Assembly: GCA_964551305.1 (NCBI GenBank)
Contig: CAZKBT010000105.1
Coordinates: forward strand, 1-5,758
DNA: 5,758 nt
Source of the DNA: JBAZDC01 sp041654595
GTDB lineage: Bacteria; Pseudomonadota; Gammaproteobacteria; Burkholderiales; Burkholderiaceae_B
Direction of reading: 5' to 3'
Position numbers and translations under genes: made by a program. A model generated the notes under the pieces. That model did not search any database, was not told the DNA's origin, and was given only the letters and a program-made list of their open reading frames with translations. Numbering within the stretch: the first letter of the stretch is position 1; each line of letters starts with the position of its first letter. Below are positions 1 to 5,758 of the stretch, in pieces.

Positions 1-92
1 ACGTATTCGACAAGCAGGGCGAAGCGCGGGTCCTGATTCGGGGCGACGCGGCGGCCGCGGACATCGCCCAGGACGTTTCCCGGCTGCTGTAA
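1..92 (+). CDS. 3' end of a probable SCO1/SenC-family protein (partial)
   Basis: Only the last 30 codons (frame starting at base 3, TAA at 90-92) are in the window. They read VFDKQGEARVLIRGDAAAAD followed by IAQDVSRLL. The pattern of a terminal beta strand (VFD), a short 'KQG' turn, a second strand (ARVLIRG) and a closing amphipathic helix ending in LL resembles the C-terminus of SCO1/SenC thioredoxin-fold proteins. Those proteins are membrane-anchored and help deliver copper to the CuA site of cytochrome oxidase. The CxxxC copper-binding motif and the conserved histidine would lie upstream, outside the window, so the assignment rests on the tail alone. Other thioredoxin-fold proteins could end similarly. 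The gene converges on the antiporter gene with 16 bp between stop codons. Confidence 0.5.
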   Translation, partial: VFDKQGEARVLIRGDAAAADIAQDVSRLL

Positions 93-100
93 AGGCAGCC
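82..100. terminator. Weak hairpin between convergent genes
   Basis: GGCTGC (82-87) and GCAGCC (95-100) form a perfect 6-bp inverted repeat with a 7-base loop that contains the TAA stop of the upstream gene. No T-tract follows on either strand, so it is not a canonical intrinsic terminator. It may act weakly for the convergent pair or be coincidental in GC-rich DNA. Confidence 0.2.
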
Positions 101-108
101 CGTCCGGC

Positions 109-2637
109 TCAGGCCGTATCGGGCAAAGACTCGTATTGGCGCTCTCCGGTCTCGAATTGCCGCCAGACCTCCCATGCCCGCATGCGCTGCTTGGCGACGC
201 GCTCTATGGCCTCGCGCAAAACGGCATCCTGATCGAGCAGCGTGTCGAAATCGCTGCTCGACAGCATCAACAGGCGGCTATAGCCCAGCGACGTCGCCTT
301 GACCAGAAAAGGCTTCTTGAACAGCAAGGCCGTCTCGCCGAACATTTCGCCCGTGCCCAATTCCATGGTCGTGCCGTCGGGCAGGTCGATCACCACCGCG
401 CCCGAGGCGACGAAATACATGACCTGGCTGCGCCCGGTCTGCAAGCGTATCTCCTGGTCCGGCACGGCCAGGCGCGGCTTGAGCATGGTGGACATGCGCC
501 GCAGGCTTTCCTGCGACGCGCTTTGGAACAAGGGCACGCGCTGTATCAGCTCCGTCGCGCCCATCGCCATGTCCAGGAGAGGACGCTGCTCGATATAGCC
601 CCAGCGCAGTTCGACCTGCTTGATCAGGTCGGCGTACATCTCGCTGGAAATCAGGGAATGCGAAAGCATGTCACGATAGCGCAGGCGCTCCGCCGATTTC
701 GCCATGCGGCCCAGATAGGATTCCTGCAGCCATAGCCCGAAAGAAGGGTACTGCAAGCTCAGGGCGTGCAAGGCCTTGTTCAATAGATCCAGGCGATGCT
801 GGTGCGCCTCGATCACAGTCTGCGTGGCCTCGTCGCCCAGCAAGGGCCGGATCTCGGTCTCGGCGAAACGGATCAGGGCCTGGGCCACCTCGCGCTTGCA
901 GATCACGTTCGTGAAGCGCTTGATCAGTTCCTGCGCCAGCCAGCCCTGGAATCCGAACAGCGCATGCACGCGCAACGCCCACCGGAAGCCGGCCGAGTAG
1001 CGCAGGTCGGCCGCGATGGCGGAATAAAAGCCATGCAGGCCGCCATTGCGCACCGCGTCGCTCATGCGCTCGGCGCGCGCCAGCAGGGATTCGGCGGCGC
1101 GCCAGTCCACCAATTGCGCTTTCAGCGTCTCGAAGAACAATTCTTCTTCACGTGCCGCCAGCATGGCCAGTCCGACCGACACTTTCTCGTCCTGGCTCAG
1201 TCTATGGATCTCGCCGCTGTCCACGCCGGCCTGGGCCGTATCGAACACCGTCATGACACGTTCGCGCACCGTGTCTGCGATATGCTCCCTGAGGGCAATG
1301 TTCTCGGTTTTCTCCCGTATGTCCTCCAGCGCGACGACCAGCGCCTGGTTGCGCAAGGTGCGCTCCCTGGCGCTGAGCTGGTCCAGATGCAGATACCGTA
1401 TCAGCGGCCGCAAGGTTATGCCGTTGACGAACAGCGTCAGCAACACGAAGCCCGTCGTGGCCACCGCGATGAACTGCCGGTCCGCGAGGGGAACGTTGTG
1501 CTGCTCGGTCACCGCCAGCGCCAAGGCCAGCGACACCGCGCCCCGCAAGCCGCCCCAGAGCATCACGGTCCGGTACGAGCGGCTGAATTTGGCGCCGAAC
1601 CGGGTCAGGCCCAGCAGCGGCAACATGCCGAACACCATGAACGCGCGCGCCGCCAGCGTCACCATGAACAGCAACAGGATCAAGCCCACCTGCGCCCATG
1701 TGATCTCCGCCATCATGCGGGGAATCAGCATGGCCGCGAAGACGAAGATGAGCGAGGTCGCCCAAAAACCGAACTGGGACCATGCGCTGGACAGCTGTTC
1801 GAAAGTAGTCGGCGACATGCGCGTGCGGCCGGTGGAACCGACCACCAAGCCGGCGATCACGGTCGCCACCACCCCCGATACGCCGACGTAATGCTCGGAT
1901 ACGTAGAACGTCAGATAGGCCAAGGCGACCGTCATGGTGATTTCCGCGGTGGGCCAGCCGCGCAGCCAGATGAACAGCCACGTGGCGGCGCGCCCCATCA
2001 GATAGCCCATGAGCGCGCCGCCCAGGAAACTGTATACGAAGCTGGAAAAAACCTGCTCGACCGACAGCTCTCCGCCCTGGTAGAGCATTGTCAGCAACAC
2101 GGTGTACAGCGCGATGGACGCAGCGTCATTGAACAAGGACTCGCCTTCGACCAGCGTGGCCAGGCGCTTGGGCGCGCCCACTTCCCGGAAAATACCCACC
2201 ACCGCGACCGGATCGGTCGTCGCGACGATCGCGCCCAGCATCAAGCACACCACCAGGCCGTAGCCGGATACCGCGCCGAGGGAGAATCCCACGGCGACCG
2301 TGCACACCACCACCGCCACGATCGCCATCATCAGGATGGGTCCGATATCGTCGAGCAGGCGCCTGACGTTCATGGCCAAGGCCGTTTCGAACAGCAATAC
2401 GGGAAGAAAAACGAACAGGAAGGCCTCGGAGGACACCTCGAAATTGACCAGCGAGTCCAGAAAGTCCGACAAGACCAGCGGCGCCCAGCTGTGGACATGT
2501 ATGACCAGGCCCAGCAGTATCCCGACGATCGCCAGCAGCACCGAATACGGCAACCTCAGGCGGCCCGCCAGCGCGGGCATGAACGACACCAGGGCCAGCA
2601 ATCCGGCCAAGCCAAATACGATGTGTCCTACTTGCAT
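109..2637 (-). CDS. CPA1-type Na+/H+ antiporter with C-terminal cyclic-nucleotide-binding-like domain
   Basis: This encodes an 842-residue inner-membrane cation/proton exchanger, likely exporting Na+ (or K+) in exchange for H+ for pH and salt homeostasis. Residues 1-415 are the membrane domain, about 12-13 hydrophobic helices. Family motifs are TDPVAVV (141-147), the ion-site pair N170-D171 in GESLFNDAAS (the ND pair is typical of electroneutral CPA1 exchangers), SGVVATVIAGLVVG (254-267), and WGGLRGAVSLAL (361-372). Residues 416-698 are a charged, mostly helical linker. Residues about 699-815 form a cNMP-binding fold with the FGETALL cassette (766-772). This order matches plant SOS1-type exchangers. 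The arginine expected in the phosphate-binding cassette (RxA) is replaced by V779 before K780-A781, so cAMP/cGMP binding is doubtful. The ATG at 2637 was chosen because AAGGAA lies just upstream and the protein then begins with its first membrane helix. The open frame runs 88 codons further upstream, but that stretch is Arg/Pro-rich and crosses the promoter region. The gene is divergent from isovaleryl-CoA dehydrogenase. The exact ion is unknown. Confidence 0.93.
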   Translation of the reverse strand: MQVGHIVFGLAGLLALVSFMPALAGRLRLPYSVLLAIVGILLGLVIHVHSWAPLVLSDFLDSLVNFEVSSEAFLFVFLPVLLFETALAMNVRRLLDDIGPILMMAIVAVVVCTVAVGFSLGAVSGYGLVVCLMLGAIVATTDPVAVVGIFREVGAPKRLATLVEGESLFNDAASIALYTVLLTMLYQGGELSVEQVFSSFVYSFLGGALMGYLMGRAATWLFIWLRGWPTAEITMTVALAYLTFYVSEHYVGVSGVVATVIAGLVVGSTGRTRMSPTTFEQLSSAWSQFGFWATSLIFVFAAMLIPRMMAEITWAQVGLILLLFMVTLAARAFMVFGMLPLLGLTRFGAKFSRSYRTVMLWGGLRGAVSLALALAVTEQHNVPLADRQFIAVATTGFVLLTLFVNGITLRPLIRYLHLDQLSARERTLRNQALVVALEDIREKTENIALREHIADTVRERVMTVFDTAQAGVDSGEIHRLSQDEKVSVGLAMLAAREEELFFETLKAQLVDWRAAESLLARAERMSDAVRNGGLHGFYSAIAADLRYSAGFRWALRVHALFGFQGWLAQELIKRFTNVICKREVAQALIRFAETEIRPLLGDEATQTVIEAHQHRLDLLNKALHALSLQYPSFGLWLQESYLGRMAKSAERLRYRDMLSHSLISSEMYADLIKQVELRWGYIEQRPLLDMAMGATELIQRVPLFQSASQESLRRMSTMLKPRLAVPDQEIRLQTGRSQVMYFVASGAVVIDLPDGTTMELGTGEMFGETALLFKKPFLVKATSLGYSRLLMLSSSDFDTLLDQDAVLREAIERVAKQRMRAWEVWRQFETGERQYESLPDTA

Positions 2638-2641
2638 GATA

Positions 2642-2647
2642 TTCCTT
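2642..2647 (-). promoter_or_regulatory. Ribosome binding site of the antiporter gene
   Basis: On the minus strand the sequence reads AAGGAA, four bases before the ATG at 2637 (AAGG is six bases away). This site supports the 842-residue start over the longer 930-residue open frame beginning at 2901. Confidence 0.7.
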
Positions 2648-2793
2648 GAGGCGGCCGGCTGGCCGGATAGGGCCGATCGGGGTCGGGCCCGTCCAGGCCG
2701 GACCCATCCGGGCGGGATCGAGCCATCCCATTGTCCGTCGGGCGGAAGAAGACGTCGACGCAGCCTCGACGCCACCCTCTTCCTTTGCCGGAT

Positions 2794-2820
2794 AGGATAC
2801 GCTTTTTTGCTTCCATTCAA
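2794..2820 (-). promoter_or_regulatory. Possible weak promoter for the antiporter gene
   Basis: Read on the minus strand, TTGAAT (2820-2815) could be a -35 box and TATCCT (2799-2794) a -10 box, each matching the sigma70 consensus at four of six bases. The 15-bp spacer is short, so this is a tentative call. It would give a leader of about 150 bases before the ATG at 2637. Confidence 0.25.
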
Positions 2821-2850
2821 CTTTACGTTTACGTAAACGTAATATAGAAT
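2817..2850 (+). promoter_or_regulatory. Likely promoter of the isovaleryl-CoA dehydrogenase-aceK unit
   Basis: Two overlapping readings exist. In a conventional sigma70 layout, TTTACG (2822-2827) is the -35 box and TAGAAT (2845-2850) the -10 box with an ideal 17-bp spacer. The palindrome then overlaps the -35 box and spacer, which implies repression. In a MerR-type layout, TCAACT (2817-2822) and TATAGA (2843-2848) are separated by exactly the 20-bp palindrome, matching the overlong spacers such regulators remodel. Either would start transcription near 2857 and leave a leader of roughly 145 bases. Confidence 0.5.
2823..2842. promoter_or_regulatory. Perfect 20-bp palindromic operator, candidate Liu-type regulator site
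   Basis: TTACGTTTACGTAAACGTAA is identical to its own reverse complement. It contains three ACGT tetramers spaced exactly 6 bp apart (2825, 2831, 2837). It lies in the AT-rich part of the divergent region, about 160 bp upstream of isovaleryl-CoA dehydrogenase and 186 bp upstream of the antiporter. Known biology: leucine/isovalerate (liu) genes in Proteobacteria are commonly controlled by MerR-family LiuR or TetR-family LiuQ, and LiuR-type operators are, as I recall, ACGT-rich palindromes. Assignment to such a regulator is inference. No regulator gene is in the window. Confidence 0.75.
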
Positions 2851-2874
2851 TCCTGAATCAAATGCGCGCCTTAT

Positions 2875-2887
2875 GTTGCACTGCAAC
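2875..2887. promoter_or_regulatory. Short perfect inverted repeat, possible second operator
   Basis: GTTGCA and TGCAAC flank a single central C (2881), and the outer A2873/T2889 also pair. It lies just downstream of the predicted transcription start of isovaleryl-CoA dehydrogenase, where a bound protein would block transcription. The TGC-N3-GCA core resembles sites described for the polyhydroxyalkanoate regulator PhaR. That link is only a resemblance and may be coincidental. Confidence 0.35.
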
Positions 2888-2992
2888 GTCAGGGCATGCA
2901 CAATACCACGACGACGCGCGGCCGCCTTGCAAGCGGGCGGCCTGAGCCCAAAAGGCGGGTCGCCGGCGACATTGGCGCACGCTCATACAACC

Positions 2993-2997
2993 AGGAG
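2993..2997 (+). promoter_or_regulatory. Ribosome binding site of isovaleryl-CoA dehydrogenase
   Basis: AGGAG lies six bases before the ATG at 3004. It decides between this start and an in-frame ATG at 2896, which has no comparable site and would add a 36-residue Thr/Arg-rich segment foreign to the family. Confidence 0.85.
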
Positions 2998-3003
2998 ACG
3001 ACG

Positions 3004-4182
3004 ATGAACCTACCCGGCCTGAATTTCGATCTTGGCAGCGATCTGGATATGCTGCGCGATGCCGTGCGCGATTTCGCCGCGGCGGAGATCGCGCCGCGCG
3101 CCGCCGAGGTCGACCGCAGCGATACGTTTCCCGCGGACCTATGGCGCAAGTTCGGCGAGCTGGGCGTACTGGGCATGACGATCTCGGAGGAATACGGCGG
3201 GACCGACATGGGTTACCTGGCCCATATGGTGGCCATGGAGGAAATTTCCCGCGCCAGCGCCTCCGTGGGTTTGTCCTACGGCGCGCATTCCAATCTGTGC
3301 GTCAATCAGATACACCGCAACGGCACGGCGGCGCAAAAACAGAAATACCTGCCCAAGCTGGTTTCGGGCGAGCACGTCGGCGCCCTGGCCATGAGCGAAC
3401 CGGGCGCGGGGTCGGACGTGGTCAGCATGAAGCTGCGCGCCGACAAGAAGGGCGACCGCTACGTCCTCAACGGCAACAAGATGTGGATCACCAACGGACC
3501 CGACGCCGACACCCTGGTGGTGTATGCCAAAACCGACCCCCAGGCGCATCAGCGCGGCATCACGGCCTTCATCGTCGAGAAAAGCTTCGAAGGCTTCTCG
3601 GTCGCCCAGAAGCTGGACAAGCTCGGCATGCGCGGCAGCCATACGGGCGAGCTGGTCTTCCAGGACTGCGAAGTCCCCGAAGAGAATATCCTCGGCGAGC
3701 TCAACGGCGGCGTCAAGGTGTTGATGAGCGGCCTGGACTACGAACGCGCCGTCTTGGCCGCCGGCCCCCTGGGCATCATGCAGGCTGTGATGGACATCGT
3801 GGTGCCCTATATTCACGACCGCAAGCAATTCGGCCAGTCCATCGGCGAATTCCAGCTGATCCAGGGCAAGGTCGCCGATCTTTACACGACCTTGCAGGCC
3901 AGCCGGGCCTTCTGCTATGCCGTGGGCAAGAATCTCGACAAACTCGGCGCCGGCCACGCGCGCGAAGTGCGCAAGGACTGCGCGGCCCTCATTCTGTATT
4001 GCGCCGAAAAAGCCACCTGGATGGCGGGCGAAGGCATACAGATACTGGGCGGCAACGGCTACATCAACGAATACCCCACCGGACGGCTCTGGCGCGATGC
4101 CAAGCTTTATGAAATCGGCGCGGGAACCAGCGAAATCCGGCGCATGCTGATCGGCCGGGAACTCTTCAACGAAACCCGATAA
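3004..4182 (+). CDS. ivd (liuA): Isovaleryl-CoA dehydrogenase
   Basis: This FAD enzyme of leucine catabolism oxidises isovaleryl-CoA to 3-methylcrotonyl-CoA and passes electrons to electron-transfer flavoprotein. The 392-residue cytosolic protein has the usual acyl-CoA dehydrogenase length and order: N-terminal helical domain (about 1-125), central beta domain, C-terminal helical domain (about 235-392). The first family signature is AMSEPGAGSDVVS (129-141) and the second is QILGGNGYINEYPTGRLWRD (346-365). The catalytic glutamate is E247 in SGLDYERAVLAAGPLG, the position used by isovaleryl-CoA dehydrogenase. The site where medium- and short-chain enzymes carry their catalytic Glu is A373 in EIGAGTSEIRR. 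This pairing separates it from other acyl-CoA dehydrogenases. The start follows a good AGGAG. It is first in a likely transcription unit with aceK and lies behind the 20-bp palindrome. The usual liu partners (methylcrotonyl-CoA carboxylase and others) are not immediately downstream. Confidence 0.95.
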   Translation: MNLPGLNFDLGSDLDMLRDAVRDFAAAEIAPRAAEVDRSDTFPADLWRKFGELGVLGMTISEEYGGTDMGYLAHMVAMEEISRASASVGLSYGAHSNLCVNQIHRNGTAAQKQKYLPKLVSGEHVGALAMSEPGAGSDVVSMKLRADKKGDRYVLNGNKMWITNGPDADTLVVYAKTDPQAHQRGITAFIVEKSFEGFSVAQKLDKLGMRGSHTGELVFQDCEVPEENILGELNGGVKVLMSGLDYERAVLAAGPLGIMQAVMDIVVPYIHDRKQFGQSIGEFQLIQGKVADLYTTLQASRAFCYAVGKNLDKLGAGHAREVRKDCAALILYCAEKATWMAGEGIQILGGNGYINEYPTGRLWRDAKLYEIGAGTSEIRRMLIGRELFNETR

Positions 4183-4227
4183 GCGGGCCTTCCGCCCTCG
4201 CCTGTTCTCATCCAGGACCCCGGACCC
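4183..4227 (+). other. Short spacer between isovaleryl-CoA dehydrogenase and aceK
   Basis: This 45-bp gap holds no convincing promoter and no terminator. GGGC (4185-4188) and GCCC (4194-4197) could form a 4-bp hairpin, but no T-tract follows. AGGA at 4214-4217, ten bases before the aceK ATG, is the probable, rather distant, ribosome binding site. The spacing is compatible with co-transcription. Confidence 0.6.
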
Positions 4228-5758
4228 ATGCTACACGACGGCGACCACCAGCATATCGAGCCCGCGCACAAGCCGGGCCTGACGCCGCGCGCGGTGGCCC
4301 AAGCCATACTGGACGGTTTCAATCGCCACTACGCCTTGTTCCGCTACGGCGCGCAGCGCGCGAAGGCACTGTTCGAATCGGGCGACTGGCGCAGCATCCA
4401 GCAGTTGTCGCGCGAGCGCATCGAATACTACGACATGCGCGTTCATGAATGCGCGAACACGCTCAGCAACGCGCTGCGGGGCAGCGACGCGCGGCCCGAC
4501 AAGGACGCCGTCGAACAAACCCTTTCCGACGCACAGCAAGCCTACTGGCAGGAGGTCAAGACGCGCTTCGTCGGCCTGCTCAACGGCCATCGCCAGCCGG
4601 AGTGCGCGGAAACCTTCTTCAATTCCGTCTCCTGCAGAATCCTGCACCGCAATTATTTCCACAACGACTTCCTGTTCGTGCGGCCGGCCGTCGCCACCGA
4701 CTACCTGGACAGCAGGCTGCCTTCGTACCGTGTCTACTATCCGGCGCGGGAAGGCATCGAAGCGTCCCTGATCAGGATGCTTGCCGACTTCGGCCTGGCC
4801 GCGCCGTACGACGACCTGCCGGCTGACGTACGCAAGTTGGCGCGCAAGGCGGTGCGCTACCTGCGGGAAACCTTGTCCAAGGAAACGGGCAAGCGCATCG
4901 CGCCCGATTGCCAGATCCATGTGCTCAATTCCCTGTTCTTTCGCAACAAGGGCGCCTATGCCGTCGGACGCCTGATCAACGAAGGCGCGACGTTTCCCTT
5001 CGCCGTCGCGCTACTGCGCACGCCGTCGGGCCAGATCCAGCTGGATGCCTTGCTGCACACCAGTGACGACCTGAGCACGCTGTTCAGCTTCACGCGCGCC
5101 TATTTCCTGGTCGACATGGAAACCCCGGCCGCGTACGTGAATTTCCTGAACGCCTTACTGCCGCGCAAGCCCAAGGCCGAGCTCTATACCACCATCGGGC
5201 TGCACAAGCAGGGCAAGACCCTGTTCTACCGGGACTTCCTGCATCACCTGGCGCATTCACACGATGCGTTCGACATCGCGCCCGGCATCAAGGGCATGGT
5301 CATGACTGTGTTCACGCTGGGTTCGTACCCCTACGTATTCAAGCTGATACGCGACCGCATCGCCAAAGACGGCATGACCCACGCCACGGTGCGCAGCAAA
5401 TACCAACTGGTCAAGAAACACGACCGTGTCGGACGCATGGCCGACACGTGGGAATATTCTCAAGTCGCATTGCCGCGCGAACGGTTCTCGCCCGCCCTGC
5501 TGGACGAGCTGCGCGGGCAGGTGCCCAGCCTCGTCGAGGAAAAGGGCGACGTCATCATCCTGCGCCACGTCTATATAGAACGCCGCATGACGCCCTTGAA
5601 CATCTATCTGACGCAGGCGTCCGACGCCATGCTGGAAAAGGCCGTGCGCCAGTACGGCGACGCCATCCGCGAACTGAGCGCCGCGAACATCTTTCCCGGC
5701 GACATGCTGTTCAAGAACTTCGGCGTCACGCGCCTGGGCCGCGTTGTGTTCTATGATT
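4228..5758 (+). CDS. aceK: Isocitrate dehydrogenase kinase/phosphatase AceK (right end truncated)
   Basis: AceK phosphorylates NADP isocitrate dehydrogenase on its active-site serine to inactivate it, and also removes the phosphate, directing isocitrate into the glyoxylate shunt when acetyl-CoA is the carbon source. The frame is open for 510 codons to the window edge without a stop. The regulatory domain includes ESGDWRSIQQ and AETFFNSVSCRILHRNYFH. The kinase/phosphatase domain has the ATP-loop segment APGIKGMVM (351-359), K372 in YVFKLIRD (equivalent to E. coli K336), YQLVKKHDRVGRMADTWEY, HVYIERRMTPLNIYL, and NIFPGDMLFKNFGVTRLGRV, with D492 and N497 matching E. coli D457 and N462. The last full codon, D510, matches E. 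coli D475. About 100 residues are missing. The N-terminus is roughly 35 residues longer than in E. coli. ATG 4228 is the most upstream start possible: the preceding in-frame codons, back to the stop of the upstream gene at 4180, contain no ATG, GTG or TTG. Confidence 0.97.
   Translation, partial: MLHDGDHQHIEPAHKPGLTPRAVAQAILDGFNRHYALFRYGAQRAKALFESGDWRSIQQLSRERIEYYDMRVHECANTLSNALRGSDARPDKDAVEQTLSDAQQAYWQEVKTRFVGLLNGHRQPECAETFFNSVSCRILHRNYFHNDFLFVRPAVATDYLDSRLPSYRVYYPAREGIEASLIRMLADFGLAAPYDDLPADVRKLARKAVRYLRETLSKETGKRIAPDCQIHVLNSLFFRNKGAYAVGRLINEGATFPFAVALLRTPSGQIQLDALLHTSDDLSTLFSFTRAYFLVDMETPAAYVNFLNALLPRKPKAELYTTIGLHKQGKTLFYRDFLHHLAHSHDAFDIAPGIKGMVMTVFTLGSYPYVFKLIRDRIAKDGMTHATVRSKYQLVKKHDRVGRMADTWEYSQVALPRERFSPALLDELRGQVPSLVEEKGDVIILRHVYIERRMTPLNIYLTQASDAMLEKAVRQYGDAIRELSAANIFPGDMLFKNFGVTRLGRVVFYD

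Larger units (their letters stand above)
2638..3003. other. Divergent intergenic region
   Basis: These 366 bp separate the divergent antiporter and isovaleryl-CoA dehydrogenase genes. Bases 2638-2760 are very GC-rich with repeated GGCCGG-like words and would be the leader of the antiporter mRNA. Bases about 2798-2870 are AT-rich relative to everything else in the window and carry the 20-bp palindrome and the best promoter candidates. Bases 2870-3003 are the probable leader of the isovaleryl-CoA dehydrogenase mRNA, with a second inverted repeat at 2875-2887. I find no credible protein gene, tRNA or recognised riboswitch here. The open frames that cross it are extensions or shadows of the flanking genes. 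Confidence 0.8.

Noticed and set aside
796..2649. Open frame of 617 codons on the plus strand, antisense to the antiporter
   Set aside because: Its product is a His/Gln/Arg/Asp-rich low-complexity chain with no domain, typical of the antisense frame of a GC-rich membrane-protein gene. The minus-strand frame has clear family motifs throughout.
2638..2901. 88-codon upstream extension of the antiporter frame on the minus strand
   Set aside because: It is Arg/Pro-rich, passes through the palindrome and promoter island, and has no homology-like features. The ATG at 2637 has a good ribosome binding site and starts at the first membrane helix.
2896..3003. 36-codon N-terminal extension of isovaleryl-CoA dehydrogenase from an ATG at 2896
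   Set aside because: It has no convincing ribosome binding site, is low-complexity Thr/Arg-rich, and is not expected in the family. AGGAG before the ATG at 3004 decides the start.
3139..3957. Long antisense frame (272 codons) over isovaleryl-CoA dehydrogenase
   Set aside because: It is a shadow frame. The sense strand encodes a full-length enzyme with both family signatures, and the antisense product has no recognisable motif.
4185..4197. GGGC/GCCC hairpin after the isovaleryl-CoA dehydrogenase stop codon
   Set aside because: The stem is only four base pairs, with no following T-tract, so it cannot be supported as a terminator.
4231..4920. Antisense frame of 229 codons over the 5' part of aceK
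   Set aside because: It is a shadow of aceK, whose sense frame is continuous from 4228 to the window end and carries AceK-specific motifs.

Overview
The window looks like chromosomal DNA of a GC-rich betaproteobacterium, probably Alcaligenaceae (Bordetella/Achromobacter-like). The evidence is the uniformly high GC, the codon use, and the gene set: a SCO-like tail, a CPA1 antiporter with a cyclic-nucleotide-type domain, isovaleryl-CoA dehydrogenase, and AceK. The assignment to family level is inference from gene content and recalled protein similarity. I see no mobile element, tRNA, rRNA, CRISPR array or integrase, and no frameshift in any gene.

Layout: bases 1-92 hold the last 30 codons of a plus-strand gene that resembles the C-terminus of SCO1/SenC copper chaperones. 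It converges, across only 16 bp, on a minus-strand gene (2637 to 109) for an 842-residue CPA1-type Na+/H+ antiporter. That protein has a long helical linker and a C-terminal cNMP-binding-fold domain, the layout seen in plant SOS1. A 366-bp divergent intergenic region (2638-3003) follows. It contains an AT-rich promoter island with a perfect 20-bp palindrome at 2823-2842 and a second, shorter perfect inverted repeat at 2875-2887. Isovaleryl-CoA dehydrogenase (3004-4182) comes next, then, after 45 bp on the same strand, aceK (4228 to the window end, truncated on the right just at the catalytic DYD motif).

Working together: isovaleryl-CoA dehydrogenase commits leucine carbon to the pathway that ends in acetyl-CoA and acetoacetate. 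AceK reversibly phosphorylates isocitrate dehydrogenase and so sets the split between the TCA cycle and the glyoxylate shunt, which is needed when acetyl-CoA is the carbon source. Their tandem arrangement behind a single palindromic promoter suggests co-regulation of leucine catabolism and glyoxylate-shunt entry. The palindrome is a good candidate operator for a Liu-type regulator (MerR-family LiuR or similar). The antiporter is divergent and functionally separate.

No obviously new system is present. The points most worth a second look are the palindromic operator, the ivd-aceK pairing, and the missing phosphate-binding arginine in the antiporter's cNMP-like domain.
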